Positions 6,647 through 10,233 of a stretch of DNA of 10,233 nt are shown one piece after another. The position numbers and the translations under genes are program-made. This DNA comes from Deltaproteobacteria bacterium. GTDB lineage: Bacteria > Myxococcota_A > UBA9160 > SMWR01. How positions within the stretch are numbered: the stretch's first letter is position 1; each line of letters starts with the position of its first letter. The notes under the pieces are model-generated. The model was not told the DNA's origin. It saw only the letters and a list, made by a program, of their open reading frames with translations, and searched no databases. The stretch covers positions 1 to 10,233 of the forward strand of contig JAFDAW010000086.1 of NCBI GenBank assembly GCA_019313605.1, written 5' to 3'.

Positions 6647-7387
6647 GTGGGAAGCTCGTCTGACTTCAGTGCAGCGGAGTGGGAGGTTCGCTGTGATCTG
6701 GCGGCTTGCTACCGCGCGTTTGTCCAGTTTGGCTGGACGGACCTCATCTACACCCACATCTCGGCGCGGCACCCGACCCGGGACGACTGCTATTTGATCA
6801 ATCCCTACGGGCTGCTGTTCGATGAGATTACCGCTTCCAATCTGATCACCGTCAATTACGACGGCGAAGTGGTACACGGCGATCACCCGGTCAACGAGGC
6901 GGGCCATCCGATCCACAGCAATGTGCTGCTCGCTCGACCCGAAGTAAATTGGGTGCTTCACAGCCACACGCGCGCAGGCATGGTCGTTTCGTGTATGAAA
7001 TGCGGACTGCTTCCGCTGACCCAGCAGGCGATGTTCCTTCGCGACCACATCGGCTATCACGAATGGGACGTGCAGACGGCCGAAGGTGCGTGCGAACGCC
7101 TGGCCGCCGATCTCGGTGCGGACAACATCGCGATGATCTTGCACAACCACGGGCTGCTCAGCTGCGGCACCACTATTGGGGCCGCGTTCACGGCGCTCTA
7201 CAACCTCGAAATCGCGTGCAAGGTGCAGGCCGACGTCGTGTCTTCGGGCGGCGAATGGATCGTTCCGGAATCCGACGCAATCGATCGCACAACCGCTATT
7301 GGCGGACCCGAAGGTCTCGATGGAGAGCTCGAATGGAAGGCCATTCGACGGCGACTCGATCGGCTCGATCCTTCCTACAAGACGTGA
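6647..7387 (+). CDS. Class II aldolase/adducin-family protein
   Basis: A 246-residue cytoplasmic protein of the class II aldolase/adducin fold. The metal-site signature is present: HSHTRAG (His105 and His107) and ILHNHGLLSCG (His168), together with the family segments THISARHP, INPYGLLFDEIT and HSNVLLARPEVNWVLHSH. In sugar-phosphate aldolases such as FucA the motif before the first metal His pair is SEWxxH, with a catalytic Glu; here the matching stretch reads AGHPIH, so that Glu is replaced by Gly, as in adducin-like members. A fuculose-type aldolase reaction is therefore doubtful. I chose GTG 6647 because GGGGAGG ends 6 nt before it; a TTG two codons upstream directly abuts that ribosome site and is less likely. 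It is the first gene of a three-gene cluster, 28 nt before the SDR gene. Confidence 0.86.
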   Translation: MGSSSDFSAAEWEVRCDLAACYRAFVQFGWTDLIYTHISARHPTRDDCYLINPYGLLFDEITASNLITVNYDGEVVHGDHPVNEAGHPIHSNVLLARPEVNWVLHSHTRAGMVVSCMKCGLLPLTQQAMFLRDHIGYHEWDVQTAEGACERLAADLGADNIAMILHNHGLLSCGTTIGAAFTALYNLEIACKVQADVVSSGGEWIVPESDAIDRTTAIGGPEGLDGELEWKAIRRRLDRLDPSYKT

Positions 7388-7415
7388 ACCGGCACCGGAC
7401 GAATCGGAACCCAAC

Positions 7416-8381
7416 ATGACTCAGCCATCGAACCCACCCGGCGCGCAAAATGATACAGCGCGCGTGCTCGTAACCGGCGCGAACGGTCAGATCGGGCGCC
7501 GCCTGATCGAGCGATTGGCGCGCTCGAATCCGCCAGTGCCGGTGCGCGCGGCCGTTCGTTCCGTGCGAGCAGCAAAAACACTCGAGGCCTTGCCCGAGGA
7601 GATCCGCCCCGAGATCTGCGTCGTCGACTATCGCAACACTGGAGAACTCGCGGAAGCCGCTCGGGAATGCCGCTATGCGGTGCACCTCGTGGGCATCCTC
7701 AAGGAAACCGCGACCAGCCGCTATGAGGACGCGCACGAAGCGTCAACCCGAGCGATCGCGGACGCAGCGGCGATGGCGGGTCTGCGGCGCATCGTCTACC
7801 TGAGCATTCTCGGCAGCAATCCGAATTCCAGCAACGCGTGCCTCGCCTCGAAGGGCCGCGCCGAACAGATCCTGCTCGACGCGAAAACGCCCGCGCTGAT
7901 CCTGCGCGTTCCGATGGTGATCGGCCCGGGCGATGTCACCGCGAACATCGTCCTCCGGGAAGCGCTCTCGCGTGCGCTCCCACTGGCGTCGGGGGGTCGC
8001 TCTCGAACCCAGCCCATCTACGCGGGTGACCTGATCGAAGCCATCGCCGCGGGCCTCGAGCGAGACGATCTGGACGACCTGATTCTCGACCTCGCGGGAC
8101 CGGAGTCACTGCCCCAGCGCGAATTCATCGAGCGCGCCGCACGGCTATACGGTCGCCGACCTCATATCGTGTCGATCCCAACAGGCCTGATCCTGTTCAT
8201 CGCGGGCCTCGCGGAGCGTTTTTTCACCAATCCGGCGATCACGAAAACGGCACTCGAAGTCATCCTCGCAGACGATGACGTCGACCCCGAACCCGCGAGA
8301 CAGAAACTCGGCATCGACCTGACTTCACTCGACGAGATCCTGCGGCGCTGCGTGGGGCCACAGGCTCCCCAACGCGAGTAA
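7416..8381 (+). CDS. Atypical SDR, NAD(P)-binding epimerase/NmrA-like protein
   Basis: A 321-residue protein. The N-terminal Rossmann motif is VLVTGANGQIGRR (GxxGxxG at 21-27), followed by the atypical-SDR layout: VVDYRN, a VHLVGI strand, RRIVYLSILGSN, and a C-terminal domain with RVPMVIGPGDVTANIV and QPIYAGDLIEAI. This resembles the NAD(P)-binding proteins related to complex I subunit NDUFA9. The catalytic YxxxK position reads CLASK (142-146): Lys146 is kept, Tyr is Cys, so classical SDR redox chemistry is uncertain and a binding, isomerase or chaperone-like role is possible. The frame is open far upstream into the preceding gene, but the ATG at 7416 just before MTQPSN and the Rossmann strand gives the normal length. 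It follows the aldolase-like gene by 28 nt and precedes the membrane gene by 19 nt. Confidence 0.87.
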   Translation: MTQPSNPPGAQNDTARVLVTGANGQIGRRLIERLARSNPPVPVRAAVRSVRAAKTLEALPEEIRPEICVVDYRNTGELAEAARECRYAVHLVGILKETATSRYEDAHEASTRAIADAAAMAGLRRIVYLSILGSNPNSSNACLASKGRAEQILLDAKTPALILRVPMVIGPGDVTANIVLREALSRALPLASGGRSRTQPIYAGDLIEAIAAGLERDDLDDLILDLAGPESLPQREFIERAARLYGRRPHIVSIPTGLILFIAGLAERFFTNPAITKTALEVILADDDVDPEPARQKLGIDLTSLDEILRRCVGPQAPQRE

Positions 8382-8400
8382 ACGGAGAAACAGCGAAACC

Positions 8401-9366
8401 ATGAGCGACGAAAATGCGACCCAAGGCGCCGATCGACCGAAAGCTCCGCTCTGGCAACGCACTCTTCCCTGGCTGATCACCGTTGCGTGTTTCTCCTACC
8501 TCTACAGCCGGGTCAACGCACAGGCCGCGCGCGAAGGACAGACCGCTGTCGAATTCTTGCTGGCGGTATTCGCCAACGTGAGCTGGGGGCGCTGGCTCGC
8601 GCTGATGATCCCCTACTCGGCGTTCTTCTTCCTGATCGACTCACTCGTGGTGTGGCGCGTCGTCAATTGGTTCAACGCGCGGGTTCGATACGTCGACATC
8701 CTCCCGATCCGCGGTAGCACCTACATCCTCTCGATCATCAACGAACAGATCGGCAAGGGTGCGATGGCGCTCTACCTCAACCGTCGAGACCACGTCCCCG
8801 GTTGGCAGGTGGGATCGAGCATGCTCTTCATCATGTTCTGCGAGTTCTTCTATCTGCTCGCGTGGGCACTGGTGGGCGTCACGATCGGCTGGGATCGCTT
8901 CCCGGAAATATTCCACTGGATTCCCTGGATTGCGCTCGCGGCCGCTGGCTTCTTCGCGGTCTGGCTGCTCTACTTTGCGGGCGTCATCGCACCGCGCAGC
9001 AAGCTTCGCGATCGCCAGATCCTGCACGCTTTCCGCAGCGCGAAGCTCTGGCAGTACGGCGTCATCGTGCTGCTGCGCTCCCCCGCCCTGATCACCGCGG
9101 TCTTCGTCTACACGACGGCACTGGGGCTGTTCGGAGTCGAAGTCGGTTATCTGGAAATGCTCGGTTATCTACCGGTGATCTTCTTCGGTGCCGCCACGCC
9201 GGGCCCCATGCGCGCGGTCGCGATCTTGCTCTGGGTGACCCTGTTTCCCGACCACCCAGCCGAGATGACCGCGTTCGGCCTCGTCCAGCACAACTTCTTC
9301 ATCTTCTTCAACGCGGCGATCGGCCTGCTGTTCTTGAAGCGCGCAAACCGGGAGATCCTGGGCTAG
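8401..9366 (+). CDS. Multi-pass membrane protein, flippase-like (UPF0104/LPG-synthase TM-like)
   Basis: A 321-residue inner-membrane protein with a short charged N-terminus (about 20 residues) and roughly seven to eight hydrophobic helices, e.g. near 22-36, 65-85, 138-162, 170-195, 215-240, 250-285 and 295-315. The pattern of a helix-embedded LPIRGSTYILSIINEQIGKG followed by LYLNRR, and later FFGAATPGPMRAV, resembles the transmembrane domain of lysylphosphatidylglycerol synthase/UPF0104 proteins, which move or modify lipid substrates. The match is by eye and the transported molecule is unknown. No synthase domain is fused. Its ribosome site is weak (GGAG about 13 nt upstream), so coupling to the SDR gene ending 19 nt before is plausible. 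Its TAG stop lies within the CTAGCAGG edge of the downstream repeat array. Confidence 0.6.
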   Translation: MSDENATQGADRPKAPLWQRTLPWLITVACFSYLYSRVNAQAAREGQTAVEFLLAVFANVSWGRWLALMIPYSAFFFLIDSLVVWRVVNWFNARVRYVDILPIRGSTYILSIINEQIGKGAMALYLNRRDHVPGWQVGSSMLFIMFCEFFYLLAWALVGVTIGWDRFPEIFHWIPWIALAAAGFFAVWLLYFAGVIAPRSKLRDRQILHAFRSAKLWQYGVIVLLRSPALITAVFVYTTALGLFGVEVGYLEMLGYLPVIFFGAATPGPMRAVAILLWVTLFPDHPAEMTAFGLVQHNFFIFFNAAIGLLFLKRANREILG

Positions 9367-9564
9367 CAGGGGAAGCCTTCGGCTTCCCTTTGCGGCGCAG
9401 AGCCTCTTCGGCTCTGACTGGCTGGCGAATCCTACGGATTCGCTTGGCGGCGTCGGAGCCTCTTCGGCTCTGACTGGCTGGGGAAGCCTTCGACTTCGCT
9501 TGGCGGCGTAGAAGTCTTTCAGGCTCCTACTGGCTGGCGAATCCTACGGATTCACTTTGCGGCG
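9363..9564 (-). repeat. Array 2 of double-hairpin repeats (four units), between convergent genes
   Basis: Four tandem units of 55-56 bp, the same family as at 453-690 but on the opposite strand. B hairpins in plus coordinates: 9370-9388 (GGGAAGCC stem), 9425-9443 (GCGAATCC stem), 9481-9499 (degenerate, two mismatches) and 9537-9555 (one mismatch); the loops are 3 nt. A hairpins: 9398-9416 (CAGAGCC, 5-nt loop), 9453-9473 (8 bp with one G-T) and 9509-9529 (8 positions with one mismatch and one G-T); the fourth falls in coding sequence and is unclear. Linkers read TTGGCGGCG or TTTGCGGCG, and units are joined by CTGGCTGG. In sense orientation the array runs 3' of the phosphatidyltransferase gene, whose stop codon lies within the last B hairpin. 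The other edge overlaps the stop of the membrane-protein gene. No T-run follows the stems. Confidence 0.9.
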
Positions 9565-10098
9565 ATGAGATCGGCTCTGGATCATCCGATCCCCCATCGA
9601 CACGAGCGTCGAGCCGACCAACAACCAGCCGAGCGCCAGAATCAATCCGGGCGCCGGCCATCCGATTTGGAGTGCATCGCGAACGATCGGGATCGCGACG
9701 ATGACGTAGTAGGCAATCCCGTTCCAGCGACCCAGGCTGCTCGGACGCGGACCAGACGCTTTCGTAACCTTCGCGTCGAGTGCGTACTGGAGAAATGAAA
9801 CGGCGATCAGTGTGGGAAGCAGCGGTGGAAGAACCCCCGCATGCGCGAGGGCTGCAGCGCCGGCGGTGACGAAGGCCGCATCGGCAGCGTGATCGAACAG
9901 GCGGCCGAAGCCGGATTGTTCTTCGAAGCGACGCGCCACGATGCCGTCGGCCACATCCGTGGCCACCGCGAGCGCGAACACCGCGAGTGCCAGCCAGGCG
10001 GCTTCGGCGTGGATCGCGACCACCACGGCCGGCACGGCGGCGACGCGAATACAGGTGAGCGCATTTGCGCGGGTCAGCCATGCATTTCGGGCCTGCAT
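9544..10098 (-). CDS. CDP-alcohol phosphatidyltransferase family membrane protein
   Basis: A 184-residue membrane enzyme with the full CDP-alcohol phosphotransferase signature: D48-x2-D51-G-x2-A-R-x8-G65-x3-D69-x3-D73, read as DVADGIVAR then GRLFDHAAD. These aspartates bind metal and the CDP-linked donor. The protein has about five to six hydrophobic segments, matching the small PgsA-type enzymes, which join a CDP-diacylglycerol-derived phosphatidyl group (or a related donor) to an alcohol. Which phospholipid is made cannot be told. The ATG at 10098 gives a normal N-terminus (TRANALTCIRVAAVP); the ribosome site is weak. The C-terminal RRKVNP and the TAG stop are encoded by a copy of the repeat array, so the repeat appears to have replaced or trimmed the original gene end. 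Confidence 0.86.
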   Translation of the reverse strand: MQARNAWLTRANALTCIRVAAVPAVVVAIHAEAAWLALAVFALAVATDVADGIVARRFEEQSGFGRLFDHAADAAFVTAGAAALAHAGVLPPLLPTLIAVSFLQYALDAKVTKASGPRPSSLGRWNGIAYYVIVAIPIVRDALQIGWPAPGLILALGWLLVGSTLVSMGDRMIQSRSHRRKVNP

Positions 10099-10182
10099 GA
10101 CGTCCAGCGTACCGGATTTTCGGCTCCGAACTCGGCGGCCAAGGCGCTACATTGCGACGCCTCTGGCGGAGGAAATCGACTC

Positions 10183-10233
10183 GTGAGATGTGGCAACCCC
10201 AAACTCGGCCTGGCGCTGTTCGCCATTGCAGTA
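10183..10233 (+). CDS. Start of a divergent gene, probable exported protein (partial)
   Basis: GTG at 10183 preceded by GGAGG (10168-10172, 10 nt away) opens a frame that stays open to the end of the window. The 17 visible residues read MRCGNPKLGLALFAIAV, a basic start followed by a hydrophobic run, as in a signal peptide or first membrane helix. An ATG at 10188 in another frame gives a non-hydrophobic peptide and is less likely. The gene is divergent from the phosphatidyltransferase gene. Its function cannot be judged from this fragment. Confidence 0.45.
   Translation, partial: MRCGNPKLGLALFAIAV

Noticed and set aside
6515..7417. A 300-codon minus-strand open frame opposite the aldolase-like gene
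   Set aside because: It is antisense to a well-supported family member and has no motif of its own.

Overview
The window is a GC-rich stretch of bacterial chromosome with ten complete protein genes and one partial gene. A Gram-negative envelope is indicated by an OprB-like outer-membrane porin with a signal peptide and a terminal aromatic residue, and by a secreted esterase with a PEP-CTERM sorting tail. The gene mix (SufT-like Fe-S protein, adducin-type class II aldolase, NylB-like serine hydrolase, PHB-depolymerase-like esterase) would fit a deltaproteobacterial, myxococcal or related environmental lineage. That placement is inference; no rRNA or other diagnostic marker is present. I see no phage, transposase, CRISPR, tRNA or rRNA.

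Layout: (1) 64-450 + encodes a SufT/MIP18-type iron-sulfur assembly protein. (2) 453-717 is an intergenic array of double-hairpin repeats. (3) 727-2689 + is a pair, an MFS transporter followed 4 nt later by a membrane-anchored BEM46-like alpha/beta hydrolase. (4) 2690-2816 is AT-rich, with a good sigma70-type promoter and an overlapping perfect 7-1-7 palindrome, driving an OprB-like porin (2817-4034 +). (5) Convergent to the porin are two minus-strand genes: a serine-beta-lactamase-fold hydrolase (5233-4058) and, upstream of it, a secreted PEP-CTERM esterase (6427-5330). (6) A divergent intergenic region leads into a three-gene plus-strand cluster: adducin-type class II aldolase (6647-7387), atypical SDR (7416-8381) and a multi-pass flippase-like membrane protein (8401-9366). 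(7) A second repeat array of the same family in inverted orientation lies at 9363-9564, between the converging membrane-protein gene and a CDP-alcohol phosphatidyltransferase gene (10098-9544 -). (8) A divergent gene probably begins at 10183 and runs off the window.

Most genes are ordinary metabolic or envelope functions. There is no obvious multi-gene defence or biosynthetic system. The feature least explained by known families is the pair of repeat arrays. Each unit of about 55-63 bp holds two hairpins (A then B) separated by a GCGNCG-type linker and closed by CCAGCTAG or CCAGCCAG. B stems differ between copies by compensatory changes that keep pairing. In both arrays the units sit directly 3' of a gene in sense orientation, and in the second array the repeats supply or overlap the stop codons of both flanking genes. 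Second in interest is the Fur-box-like palindrome in the porin promoter, and third an eight-cysteine insert in the secreted esterase.
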